From JABHHG01 sp964419445 (GTDB lineage Bacteria > Fidelibacterota > Marinisomatia > SCGC-AAA003-L08 > D37C17): a DNA stretch of 32,335 nucleotides. Shown here piece by piece: positions 15,745 to 24,340 of this stretch. The notes beneath the pieces were generated by a model. It saw only the letters and a list, made by a program, of their open reading frames with translations, had not been told where the DNA came from and searched no databases. Both the position numbers and the translations under genes were made by a program. The stretch covers positions 1-32,335 of the forward strand of contig CAYQPE010000010.1 of the NCBI GenBank assembly GCA_964419445.1, in the 5' to 3' direction. Positions within the stretch are counted from its first letter, which is position 1. Every line of letters begins with the position of its first letter.

Positions 15745-16599
15745 CTACGAATGAAAAATTATAGTTCGTTTACCGTGGAGTAATATGCGATGATGCAAAT
15801 GTGCTTTTACTGCAGATGTAAGTACCCGCCGTTCAATATCCCGGCCAGCCTGAATCATTTCTTTTACACTATATTGATGTGTTACCGATTCAACATCTTG
15901 TTCAATGATTGGACCTTCATCTAAATCCTCCGTTACATAATGTGCCGTTGCACCAATCATTTTTACACCTCTTTCCCATGCCTTATGATAGGGTCTATCT
16001 CCCTTAAAAGCTGGCAAAAATGCGTGATGAATATTGATAATTCTACCCTCATACTCTTGTACAAATGACGGAGATAAAATCTGCATATAACGTGCAAGGA
16101 CTACCAAATCAATATTATGCTCATTAAACAACTCTCTTAATTTATCTTCTTGCACCAATTTATTTTGTGAGCTAATAGGCAAGCAGTGATAATCAATATC
16201 ATAGGGTGCTACCAATTCATGGAGGTGTTCATGATTACTCACAATGATGGGAATGTTACAAAACAACTCTCCAGATTTCTGTTTCATCAGTAAATCTATA
16301 ACATGTACCTGCTCTTTTGTACACATGATGGCAACATTTAGCGGTCGGGTAAAATCATGCGTAGTAAGTTTTCCAGGCAACTTTTTTACTAAAGCATTTA
16401 GTTCATTTAATAACTCATCTTTAGATATTTCTACTCCATTCAAGTCTGCATGTGCACGCATAAAAAAGAGATTCTCTTTTTTCTCAACATGCTGTTCCAA
16501 AGATAAAACGTTTATGTTATTCTTGTGAAGAATATGAGTAAACTGTGCAATTATGCCCTGTTGATCAGGGCAGTTTAAATGAAATATTAATTTTGACAT
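15745..16599 (-). CDS. purU: Formyltetrahydrofolate deformylase
   Basis: PurU hydrolyses 10-formyl-THF to THF and formate, balancing one-carbon units and supplying formate for purine synthesis. The 284-residue protein starts with an ACT domain (about 1-80, with CPDQQGIIAQFT), which in E. coli senses methionine and glycine. The formyltransferase-like catalytic domain follows, with the triad Asn189, His191 (NIHHAFLPAF) and Asp227 (TEDLDEGPI). The segment MCTKEQVHVIDLL (92-104) takes the place of the usual SKxxHCL motif. It follows comEC by 39 bases on the same strand. Confidence 0.94.
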   Translation of the reverse strand: MSKLIFHLNCPDQQGIIAQFTHILHKNNINVLSLEQHVEKKENLFFMRAHADLNGVEISKDELLNELNALVKKLPGKLTTHDFTRPLNVAIMCTKEQVHVIDLLMKQKSGELFCNIPIIVSNHEHLHELVAPYDIDYHCLPISSQNKLVQEDKLRELFNEHNIDLVVLARYMQILSPSFVQEYEGRIINIHHAFLPAFKGDRPYHKAWERGVKMIGATAHYVTEDLDEGPIIEQDVESVTHQYSVKEMIQAGRDIERRVLTSAVKAHLHHRILLHGKRTIIFHS

Positions 16600-16638
16600 G
16601 GACTTAAATTAATGCAATAAGTATTAAATAGACATTAT

Positions 16639-18924
16639 TTAATCAATCATTTTAGAAAATTTTAATTCTTTCCCATTTGAATCAATAATAATTGCGCCAT
16701 GTAAATCTGTACGAAAAATCTCGGCACCACTATTTCTCCAATTTTCCAAAATTTTTGTTGAAGGGTGGCCATACTTATTGCCTTTTCCTAATGAAACCAC
16801 TACTGCATCTGCAGACGTTGATTGTATTATTTTCTGGGATGAACTGGTTTTTGAACCATGATGCCCCACTTTCACCACATCTACATCTAATAGCTCCCCC
16901 AACTTTCCATAAATATGTTCAGCAAACTTTTCAGCATCTCCTGTAAATAAAAATGAGTTTTCACCATGATCTATTTTCAAAACTATGGAAGCATCATTTA
17001 CGTTTTTTATAGTAGTTGAAATTGATTTATTAGGAAACAATACTTTCAAGGACAATTCACCTAAAACATAAGTCTCTCCAGGCTGAGGGTAGTTTATTGT
17101 GGTGTTCGTTGAATCTGCAATATCCAAAATGGAGTGAAATAAACGTGAATTATAGTGGTGATATGTATCCCAAATTTCATGAATTTTAGTATTTTTTAAA
17201 AGATGGTACAATCCACCTATATGGTCAGCATGCGGATGACTTAATATTGCCACATCAATGTTGCTGATTCCTTTTGATTGCATATACGGAAGAATAACCG
17301 TTTTACCATAATCCTTCCCAAATCCAGCATATCCTGCGTCGATTAAAATTGAATTATTTTTATCATAAATAAGGCATGCATCACCTTGCCCCACATCGAA
17401 AAAGACAAATCGTACATTGTTAGATTTAAATACCTTTTCATAGATTGTAAAGTTTAACAAAATTAGACTGCAAATAATAATCTGTTGAAAATACCGTTTG
17501 AGTGAAAAACTCATTAAGATAAAGAAAAAGATGAACAGTAAGATTATCCCAAAAAAATGTTGAGATTGAATATTGATATATGAAAATGGCATGAATTGAA
17601 TTGTGGAAATGCTCATATCTAAAATGGAAAGCGTAAATGTTAACGTTTTAGAATACACTAATGCTAAGTATGGAAATAAGGGGGATAATGATAAAAAGAT
17701 TATTCCCAAAATAACTGCAATTGCAGATAATGGAATAGCAATAAAATTAAATAACACTGACCAAAGTGGGATTTTACCAAAATAATAGACTATAGGTAAA
17801 AATGTCCCCATTTGTGCTCCCAAGGATACTACCATAAAATTACAAATCCATTTTAGCTTTATATTGCCACTAAACTGTTTTTTATTCCACCATTGTTGAA
17901 AATGCTCATTTGAATAAAGAATTCCTGCTACTGCTCCAAAGGATAGTTGAAAACTTAAATTATAAAGTTGTGAGGGATTGATTAACAAGTTTACAAATGC
18001 TACTACGCCCAAAATATTCCAATGATGAGTTTTATACTCTTTTAGCTGTGCATAAGCATAGAGTATTCCCATATACCCTGCACGGATAACGCTTATGGGC
18101 CACCCCGTTAATGCCATATAAAAGTGTAATCCCAATACTATAAGTAAAAATTTCAATATTGGTGGAAATTGGAAGATTCGACCAATTATAGTAAGTACCA
18201 ATAATATATATCCAACATGTAAACCTGAGACTGCTAATATATGAATAATGCCCGATGACTTAAATTTTTCTTTCACCTCCACAGAAATATCTGATTTATC
18301 CCCAATCAATAATCCCATGGCTAATCCTGAATAGGGTGATGGGATATAAGAATAAATTACCGAAATGACCCATTGTCGAATATTGAAAATGATTTTTTTA
18401 GCTGAATTGGATGTGGTTATAACTTGAATTAATTCAGTATCCTTTTCAAAAACTACATCAATACCTTTAGATGTATAATATTTTCGAAGATCGAACTGCC
18501 CTGGGTTTCGTGCATGTGATGGGGTAAATAATTCACCACGTAAATGAAGACTATCTCCTACCATTGCATTTAAACTGTCATCCACAGAAAAAAGTAGCCC
18601 TAATCCATTGCCATCTAAAACATAGTGTACTTTTCGCGGTGTTTTGTAAACCTTTACAATTTCGGCTTTTACTTCAATAGATTTCTCATCATATTGTGAA
18701 GCATCTGAAGGAGGATTCTGAAACTCCCACACTGATATTGTAAGTGAAACTATTGCTATAGGGATTGCTAAGTTATAATATTTAGTAAAACAAATAAGTG
18801 TGGATATTGCCAATATCCATAAAGTAATATCGATAGGAATACTAAAATGGGATGCAATTATAATTGCAATAATTTGGAACGGGATGAATTTGTATATGGG
18901 GTTTTGGACGGTAAATTTTTTCAT
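16639..18924 (-). CDS. comEC: ComEC/Rec2-type DNA-uptake channel
   Basis: ComEC forms the inner-membrane channel that imports single-stranded DNA during natural transformation. The 761-residue protein has the full architecture. The N-terminal membrane and OB-like region (about 1-150) contains HARNPGQFDLRKYYTSKGI. The competence domain (about 200-480) has several transmembrane helices, with GLAMGLLIGDK and HILAVSGLHVGY. The C-terminal metallo-beta-lactamase-like domain (about 500-761) has intact metal ligands SHPHADH (562-568), with TGDAE and GHHGS downstream, suggesting an active nuclease. It is complete and unbroken. Other competence genes are not in the window. Confidence 0.93.
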   Translation of the reverse strand: MKKFTVQNPIYKFIPFQIIAIIIASHFSIPIDITLWILAISTLICFTKYYNLAIPIAIVSLTISVWEFQNPPSDASQYDEKSIEVKAEIVKVYKTPRKVHYVLDGNGLGLLFSVDDSLNAMVGDSLHLRGELFTPSHARNPGQFDLRKYYTSKGIDVVFEKDTELIQVITTSNSAKKIIFNIRQWVISVIYSYIPSPYSGLAMGLLIGDKSDISVEVKEKFKSSGIIHILAVSGLHVGYILLVLTIIGRIFQFPPILKFLLIVLGLHFYMALTGWPISVIRAGYMGILYAYAQLKEYKTHHWNILGVVAFVNLLINPSQLYNLSFQLSFGAVAGILYSNEHFQQWWNKKQFSGNIKLKWICNFMVVSLGAQMGTFLPIVYYFGKIPLWSVLFNFIAIPLSAIAVILGIIFLSLSPLFPYLALVYSKTLTFTLSILDMSISTIQFMPFSYINIQSQHFFGIILLFIFFFILMSFSLKRYFQQIIICSLILLNFTIYEKVFKSNNVRFVFFDVGQGDACLIYDKNNSILIDAGYAGFGKDYGKTVILPYMQSKGISNIDVAILSHPHADHIGGLYHLLKNTKIHEIWDTYHHYNSRLFHSILDIADSTNTTINYPQPGETYVLGELSLKVLFPNKSISTTIKNVNDASIVLKIDHGENSFLFTGDAEKFAEHIYGKLGELLDVDVVKVGHHGSKTSSSQKIIQSTSADAVVVSLGKGNKYGHPSTKILENWRNSGAEIFRTDLHGAIIIDSNGKELKFSKMID

Positions 18925-18998
18925 ATAATTTTAATTTATTACAAGTTCATTTTTAATCTCTCTATATTTTTCTGCGCTGATTTTACAATTTTACAATC

Positions 18999-19085
18999 TT
19001 AGTAAATTTTACTTAGCATAGGGATTTTTTTATCAATATCCAATATTCCTGGTCGATGACCATTTAAGAAAAAGTGAATTCTCAT
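18999..19085 (-). CDS. Tiny ORF coupled to the NYN gene (28 aa), doubtful
   Basis: The ATG at 19083-19085 overlaps the NYN gene's TGA (ATGA, 4-base overlap), the usual sign of translational coupling. The frame encodes 28 residues (starting MRIHFFLNGHRPGILDID) and ends at TAA 18999-19001. After that stop the same frame remains open for 19 more codons to a TAA at 18939-18941, just before comEC. This could be a real microprotein, a gene broken by one nonsense change, or chance. It is the only candidate coding sequence in the 157-base gap. I do not recognise it. Confidence 0.3.
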   Translation of the reverse strand: MRIHFFLNGHRPGILDIDKKIPMLSKIY

Positions 19086-19579
19086 TTTTTCTCCTGTTTT
19101 TTAGATGCATTATACACAAACCAATCTTCATGAGTAATTTTATGAAAATGGTCTGAATCATCAATCAGTACTTTAGCTGTTGTAGATTCTACTGCCGCGA
19201 TTTCAACTCGTACCCCTTCGGCTTTTAAATGATGTACTAATTCAACAAAATCAGAATCGCCAGACATTATGATAATAGTATCAACCTTTGATGCCAATTG
19301 GGTGGCCTTAATTGATAATGGGATATCTGCTGATTTAAGGCAGGGTACCACTGAACCATAATAATTTTCATGCAATCGTTCTGCAAACTTAGATGATATG
19401 GCCTTTCCTTCTCTAAAATATAAAAGGCGGTTCAACCCACGTCCATTTAATAATTTAGGAATTAAGGTGTCAAAATTGATCATTGTATGTTGAGATTTGG
19501 ACTCACTATGAATACTACGCTCAATATTATTTCCATCGCAAAGGATGGCTACTGATTGATTTATGATTATGTTTTCCAT
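19082..19579 (-). CDS. NYN-domain (LabA/DUF88-like) protein, putative RNase
   Basis: A 165-residue protein that is essentially one NYN domain, a PIN-like nuclease fold. Acidic residues that would bind metal are visible: CDGNN with Asp15, and IMSGDSDF in the middle (GDSDF), followed by VRVEIAAVESTTAKVLIDDSD, typical of LabA-like proteins. These are thought to act in RNA processing or decay; substrate unknown. It lies 57 bases after nadE, same strand, and its TGA overlaps the start of a tiny ORF. No toxin-antitoxin partner is seen, so I regard it as a housekeeping member. Confidence 0.85.
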   Translation of the reverse strand: MENIIINQSVAILCDGNNIERSIHSESKSQHTMINFDTLIPKLLNGRGLNRLLYFREGKAISSKFAERLHENYYGSVVPCLKSADIPLSIKATQLASKVDTIIIMSGDSDFVELVHHLKAEGVRVEIAAVESTTAKVLIDDSDHFHKITHEDWFVYNASKKQEKK

Positions 19580-19636
19580 AGCCGAATATACAGTTTTTCA
19601 GCCTTTTCAACAAGAGTGTTGAATTATAGTGGTAAG

Positions 19637-21247
19637 TTATTCCTTAAATCCATTCACAATGGGGTATCGCCTTCCCATGCCAAAAGCCTTTTTAGAGATA
19701 CGGATTCCAGGGGCAGATTGACGACGCTTATATTCAGAGAATCGAACCTTTTGCATTAATTCTGTAGAGAGACTTACATCAAAACCTGCTTTTATTAAAC
19801 CTGATGTATGTAGATTTTCAGTAACGATGGCATCTACCAATGGGCTTACCACATCATAATCAAATGGGTCAACCTGATCAGGGCTTAATTCTGCTGAGGG
19901 TGGTTTGGTAATGGTTCCATTGGGAATTATCTCTTCCTCGTAATGTTTATTTATCCATTTACAAACGTTATATACTTGAGATTTATTTAAATCACTGATT
20001 ACTGCTAAGGCACCACACATATCACCATACATGGTACAATACCCTAATGCAGATTCAGTTTTATTGCCCGTATTTAAAACCAACGCATTTTTCTTATTAG
20101 CAATGGCCATAAGCAAGTTCCCCCTAATACGGGCTTGAAGATTTTCCTCTGCCAATCCAGATTCAGTATTTTGGAAAAAAATAGATAATGATTCTGTAAA
20201 TGAATCATATAACTTTTTTATAGGTATTTGCTCAAATTGAATACCCAATTGTTCTGCTAATTTTTGTGCATCTGATTTACTATGATCCGATGAATATTGG
20301 GATGGCATAGAAATGCCATATACATTTTTTGCTCCCAAGGCGTTTTGGGCAACCGCAGCAGTGAGTGCTGAATCAATACCTCCGCTTAATCCAATAATTG
20401 CAGTGCTATGCGATGTTTTATTAAAGTAATCCTTTAAGCCCAAAGTCAGTGCATTATATATTTGCTCTTCTTCTGATTGGTTGGGAATTTTTATAGATTC
20501 AATGTATTCATTTAAATCAAATGTTAAAACATCTTCATCAAAAGCATTGCATAGTGAAATCAATTTTTCATTTCCATCTATGGCAAAAGATTGACCGTCA
20601 AATACAAGCTCATCCTGTGCCCCTACCATATTGCAATATACAAATGGAATTTTGAGTAAATTCACCTTTTGACTTACGGCATTAATTCGCTCATGAATTC
20701 TATCCACGCTAAATGGTGAAGCAGAAATATTAATAATGATTTGGGCACCTTGCGCTGCCAATTCAGATGTAACTTTTTGGCTATATACATCATCCCATAA
20801 ATCTTCACAAATCTGTACTCCAATTAAATGAGACTTATCAGATATTTTAACATTAACGGGCTTATTAGACGTTGCAGGAGTAAAGTATCGAGCTTCATCG
20901 AAGACATCGTAAGTTGGTAAAAGGGTTTTATCCCTGAATTCTATATGAGCTGAAGGGTGGATGATGGCTGCAGAATTGTAGAGGTTTCCTTTTTCTTCAC
21001 GAATTGTTCCCAATACAACCGTACACTGTTTCACACTCTTTTTAATTTCACTCAAACATGACTCTACAGAAGATATAAAATTACTTTCAAATAATAAATC
21101 TTGAGGTGGATACCCTGTGGTAATCATCTCCGGAAATACTATAATGTCAGATTCTTGTTCATGAGTGTTTATCACATTTAGAATCTTTTGCACATTCCCA
21201 CTTATATCACCAACAGTGGGATTTATTTGAGCAAGGGTAATTTTCAT
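19637..21247 (-). CDS. nadE: Glutamine-dependent NAD+ synthetase
   Basis: Converts nicotinate adenine dinucleotide to NAD+ using glutamine. The 536-residue protein joins an N-terminal nitrilase-type glutaminase (about 1-250), with PEMITTGYPPQDLL (Glu), LRDKTLLP-like Lys loop and the nucleophile Cys in GVQICEDLW, to a C-terminal synthetase with the P-loop GLSGGIDSALTAAV. The length and two-domain form are those of bacterial NadE-like enzymes such as in Thermotoga, rather than the shorter ammonia-dependent type. The start codon abuts the asnS stop with no gap. Confidence 0.95.
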   Translation of the reverse strand: MKITLAQINPTVGDISGNVQKILNVINTHEQESDIIVFPEMITTGYPPQDLLFESNFISSVESCLSEIKKSVKQCTVVLGTIREEKGNLYNSAAIIHPSAHIEFRDKTLLPTYDVFDEARYFTPATSNKPVNVKISDKSHLIGVQICEDLWDDVYSQKVTSELAAQGAQIIINISASPFSVDRIHERINAVSQKVNLLKIPFVYCNMVGAQDELVFDGQSFAIDGNEKLISLCNAFDEDVLTFDLNEYIESIKIPNQSEEEQIYNALTLGLKDYFNKTSHSTAIIGLSGGIDSALTAAVAQNALGAKNVYGISMPSQYSSDHSKSDAQKLAEQLGIQFEQIPIKKLYDSFTESLSIFFQNTESGLAEENLQARIRGNLLMAIANKKNALVLNTGNKTESALGYCTMYGDMCGALAVISDLNKSQVYNVCKWINKHYEEEIIPNGTITKPPSAELSPDQVDPFDYDVVSPLVDAIVTENLHTSGLIKAGFDVSLSTELMQKVRFSEYKRRQSAPGIRISKKAFGMGRRYPIVNGFKE

Positions 21248-22540
21248 TTATGGACGAAGTCTGCCCATCATTCGTGGAAATGGAATAGTTTCTCTCACAT
21301 GTGGAAGATTACAAATCCATGCCACCACACGCTCTATACCCATACCAAATCCAGAATGAGGTACTGAACCATAGCGACGTAAATCTAAAAACCAATCATA
21401 ATCTTCTTGATTAAGCCCTTCTTCGGCTATTCGTTCTTCTAAAACATTAATCCGAGTTTCTCGCTCAGATCCCCCCACAATTTCACCATATCCTTCTGGA
21501 GCAAGAATATCCATACCCAAAACTACTTTTTCATTTTCAGGGTCACGCTTCATGTAAAATGCCTTAATTGCAGTGGGAAATCGATGAACAATTACCGGTT
21601 TGTCAAACTGCTCTGCGATATACGTTTCATGAGGAGAACCAAAATCATCACCCCATTCAAAGTCTATTCCACCTTTATTTAACATTTCTACACATTCGGT
21701 ATAACTTACTCGCGGGAATGGTTCCAATGCATTTTCTAACGAACTTGTTTCTCTCTCCAAGATTTTCAATTCATCTTGTTTATTTTCTAACACTCTTTTA
21801 ATAATAAATTGAATAAGCTTTTCTGCCCAATCCATATCCTCTTCAATTTCACAATATGCGATTTCAGGTTCAACCATCCAAAATTCAGTAAGGTGTCTTC
21901 GAGTTTTACTTTTTTCTGCACGAAAAGTTGGACCAAAATTATAATGACGTCCAAATGCCATGGCACTTGCCTCACCATACAATTGTCCTGTTTGGCTCAA
22001 ATATGCCTGTTCTTCGAAGTATTGCGTTCCAAACAGAGTAGTTGTACCCTCTGCAGCATTAGGCGTAAATATGGGTGAATCTACCAATGTAAAATCATGG
22101 CTATCAAAAAAATCACGTGTAGCTTTGATTATTTCATGTCTTATCTTCAATATTGCATGTTGGCGTTTTGACCGTAGCCACAAATGCCTGTGGTTCATCA
22201 AAAAATCAGTGCCATGCTCTTTGGGTGTAATGGGGTAATCTTGACTAATATGATGAATTTCTAAATTGGAAGTTATAATTTCATATCCTCCAGGGGCACG
22301 ATCATTTTTGACAACTTCCCCAAATACAGATAAGGATGATTCTTGAGTTAGCTTTTTAAATTCCTCAAATTTTTCTTCTCCCACATCATTTTTTGCAACA
22401 ATGCATTGGATAATTCCAAATCCATCTCTAAACATTAAAAAGCCAATTTTTCCACTTCTGCGAGAGTTATACACCCATCCATTAAGGCGTACGGTTTTCC
22501 CTTCAAATTCACTAATTCTATTAATTCTTGCGATATTCAT
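21248..22540 (-). CDS. asnS: Asparaginyl-tRNA synthetase
   Basis: A class IIb aminoacyl-tRNA synthetase, 430 residues. The N-terminal OB fold (about 1-110) binds the anticodon (VRLNGWVYNSRRSGKIGFLMFRD). Motif 2 is FRAEKSKTRRHLTEFWMVEPE, and motif 3 ends in GFGMGIERVVAWI. TEFWMVEPE and the length favour AsnRS over AspRS, which carries an extra GAD domain. Presence of AsnRS implies direct charging of tRNA-Asn. It lies 9 bases after the lptE-like gene on the minus strand, and nadE follows without a gap. Confidence 0.95.
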   Translation of the reverse strand: MNIARINRISEFEGKTVRLNGWVYNSRRSGKIGFLMFRDGFGIIQCIVAKNDVGEEKFEEFKKLTQESSLSVFGEVVKNDRAPGGYEIITSNLEIHHISQDYPITPKEHGTDFLMNHRHLWLRSKRQHAILKIRHEIIKATRDFFDSHDFTLVDSPIFTPNAAEGTTTLFGTQYFEEQAYLSQTGQLYGEASAMAFGRHYNFGPTFRAEKSKTRRHLTEFWMVEPEIAYCEIEEDMDWAEKLIQFIIKRVLENKQDELKILERETSSLENALEPFPRVSYTECVEMLNKGGIDFEWGDDFGSPHETYIAEQFDKPVIVHRFPTAIKAFYMKRDPENEKVVLGMDILAPEGYGEIVGGSERETRINVLEERIAEEGLNQEDYDWFLDLRRYGSVPHSGFGMGIERVVAWICNLPHVRETIPFPRMMGRLRP

Positions 22541-22549
22541 TTTTCCCTT

Positions 22550-23113
22550 TTACCACGTTGATGTGATTTCATTTAATATTAAAATTGTAATTTTTTCTAC
22601 AGCTATACGGATGGCACTTTCACGAGGAGATCCGAATTCATCAGAATCATCTTCATCTACAAATCCATCATCATCATTATCTATTCCATCGCTGCTAATA
22701 TCTACGCCAGTTTTATAAATCCCAAAACTACTAATAGTTTTATTCACCAAATCTTCATCATACTTTAAATCAGACCATTTTACCATTGCTTTAATGGTGA
22801 GTTTCCATTCGTCAACATGCTCATTGTCATCGTTATTTAATGAGAATGTATAGGGTAAATCTCTAACAGAAACTATGGTAACATCCAATTGGCTATGTGC
22901 ATGTTCAAATCCCACCAATTTAAGTAAATTTTCCTCAATCATCTGCTCATTGAGTGATTCACTTATCATATCTGAAATAGAAAATTCAGAAGATTCATTT
23001 TTAATTGGAGAAATTGAAATATTTTGAATATGAGCGGGAATAGTTCCTTTCATGGAATAAAATCCACATGATGAAAATATTAATGTTAAACAAATACCTA
23101 ATATTCTAATCAT
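22550..23113 (-). CDS. LptE-like LPS-assembly lipoprotein with an acidic loop
   Basis: LptE plugs the outer-membrane LPS translocon LptD. The 187-residue protein has a lipoprotein signal (MIRILGICLTLIFSSC, Cys16). GFYSMKGTIPAHIQNISI follows, a typical LptE-like start, and the end is GSPRESAIRIAVEKI. I chose ATG at 23113 over 23143, because it gives a proper signal and an 8-base overlap with the upstream activator gene. Residues 142-159 form an unusual Asp-rich loop (SSDGIDNDDDGFVDEDDSDE) that looks like a calcium-binding repeat. The order activator-lptE is one I associate with Bacteroidetes-like genomes. The family is highly divergent, so I leave the symbol empty. Confidence 0.8.
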   Translation of the reverse strand: MIRILGICLTLIFSSCGFYSMKGTIPAHIQNISISPIKNESSEFSISDMISESLNEQMIEENLLKLVGFEHAHSQLDVTIVSVRDLPYTFSLNNDDNEHVDEWKLTIKAMVKWSDLKYDEDLVNKTISSFGIYKTGVDISSDGIDNDDDGFVDEDDSDEFGSPRESAIRIAVEKITILILNEITSTW

Positions 23114-24332
23114 CTCTATGCTTCTTTTTAATGCCATAATCATTGATTTTACGGTATAATGTACGTTCAGAAATATTTAGCGATTTGGCTGTTTTCCGTC
23201 GATTTCCATTAAACTTTTCTAATGTACGTTCAATAATTTCATGTTCTAATTCATCCATGGTCAGCTCACCTAAAACATCATCTTGAATTGCGGTAGCGGT
23301 ACCATCTTCAATATTGGTCCGCCCTCCATGATCAACGAATTTTGATTGTTGAGGTGGCGGCAAATATAATGCAGGATTTGCTGGTTGAATAGGTTCTTCT
23401 GCAGATGGCGTTTTACCAATAAGCATCTGCTTTATTTCATTCACATCCTGACGTAAAAATAGCAATTGTTTCAAAATGAGCTCACGTTCCATTTTATCTG
23501 AATCATCACTGACAAAAACTGGTAAATTGGGGTCTGCATTAAACTCATCAATTCCCAGGTGTTTATGCACCATTTCGTCAGTAATTCGTTCACCACGATT
23601 CATCACAATTAAACTCTCAACTGAGTTTTTCAGTTCTCTAATGTTCCCTGGCCATGAATGTTTTTTCATGGCTTGAATTGCCTCAGTGGTAAATCCCTTG
23701 AATGAAATGTCATTTTTAGCAGTAAATTCTAAACCAAAACGTTCAATATACAAATATATATCGCTAATATGATCACGTAATGGTGCAACATTCACGGATA
23801 CGGTTTTGAGACGATAATATAAATCTTGACGGAAATTCCCTTTTGATACTTCTTCGGCAAGTATTCTATTTGTAGCAGCAATAATACGAACATCTACTTT
23901 TTGAGATTTAGTATCACCTACACGCAAAAATTCACCTTGTTCAATAACTCTCAATAATTTGGCCTGAGTCTCTAAGGGGAGTTCCCCAATTTCATCAAGA
24001 AATATCGTACCTTTATCCGCAGCCTCAAAGTATCCTTTTCTGTTTTCCGTTGCACCTGTAAATGAGCCTTTTTTATGACCAAATAATTCAGATTCAATAA
24101 TTCCAGATGGTATGGCAGCACAGTTTACAGTTACTAAATTTTCAAATTTACGACGACTGTTTTTATGAATAGCCTTGGCCACCATTTCCTTACCACTACC
24201 AGATTCTCCGGTAATGAGTACTAAAATATTAGTATTTGCTACTTGACCAATTGTAGTCAGCATTTCTTGGATTGAATCTGATTCACCAATAATGCCAACT
24301 GATCGTCTTATCTTATCTATATCTAAACTCAT
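23106..24332 (-). CDS. Sigma-54-dependent transcriptional activator without receiver domain
   Basis: A 408-residue bacterial enhancer-binding protein. The AAA+ domain has Walker A GESGSGKE at 42-49, the sigma-54 contact loop GSFTGA at 89-94 and Walker B GTIFLDEIGE (108-117). A Fis-type helix-turn-helix lies at the C-terminus (about 365-402, with NGNRRKTAKSLNISERTLYRKI). There is no N-terminal receiver or sensor domain, and a roughly 70-residue linker (about 265-340) is low in similarity and Pro/Gln-rich. Its signal and targets are unknown. It follows purD by 8 bases and overlaps the lptE-like gene, so an envelope role is possible but inferred. Confidence 0.93.
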   Translation of the reverse strand: MSLDIDKIRRSVGIIGESDSIQEMLTTIGQVANTNILVLITGESGSGKEMVAKAIHKNSRRKFENLVTVNCAAIPSGIIESELFGHKKGSFTGATENRKGYFEAADKGTIFLDEIGELPLETQAKLLRVIEQGEFLRVGDTKSQKVDVRIIAATNRILAEEVSKGNFRQDLYYRLKTVSVNVAPLRDHISDIYLYIERFGLEFTAKNDISFKGFTTEAIQAMKKHSWPGNIRELKNSVESLIVMNRGERITDEMVHKHLGIDEFNADPNLPVFVSDDSDKMERELILKQLLFLRQDVNEIKQMLIGKTPSAEEPIQPANPALYLPPPQQSKFVDHGGRTNIEDGTATAIQDDVLGELTMDELEHEIIERTLEKFNGNRRKTAKSLNISERTLYRKINDYGIKKKHRDD

Positions 24333-24340
24333 ATTGCCTC

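Noticed and set aside
19082..19579. Toxin-antitoxin system built on the NYN nuclease
   Set aside because: LabA/NYN proteins of this form are usually housekeeping, and no upstream antitoxin gene is found; the downstream tiny ORF is too weak to count as one.
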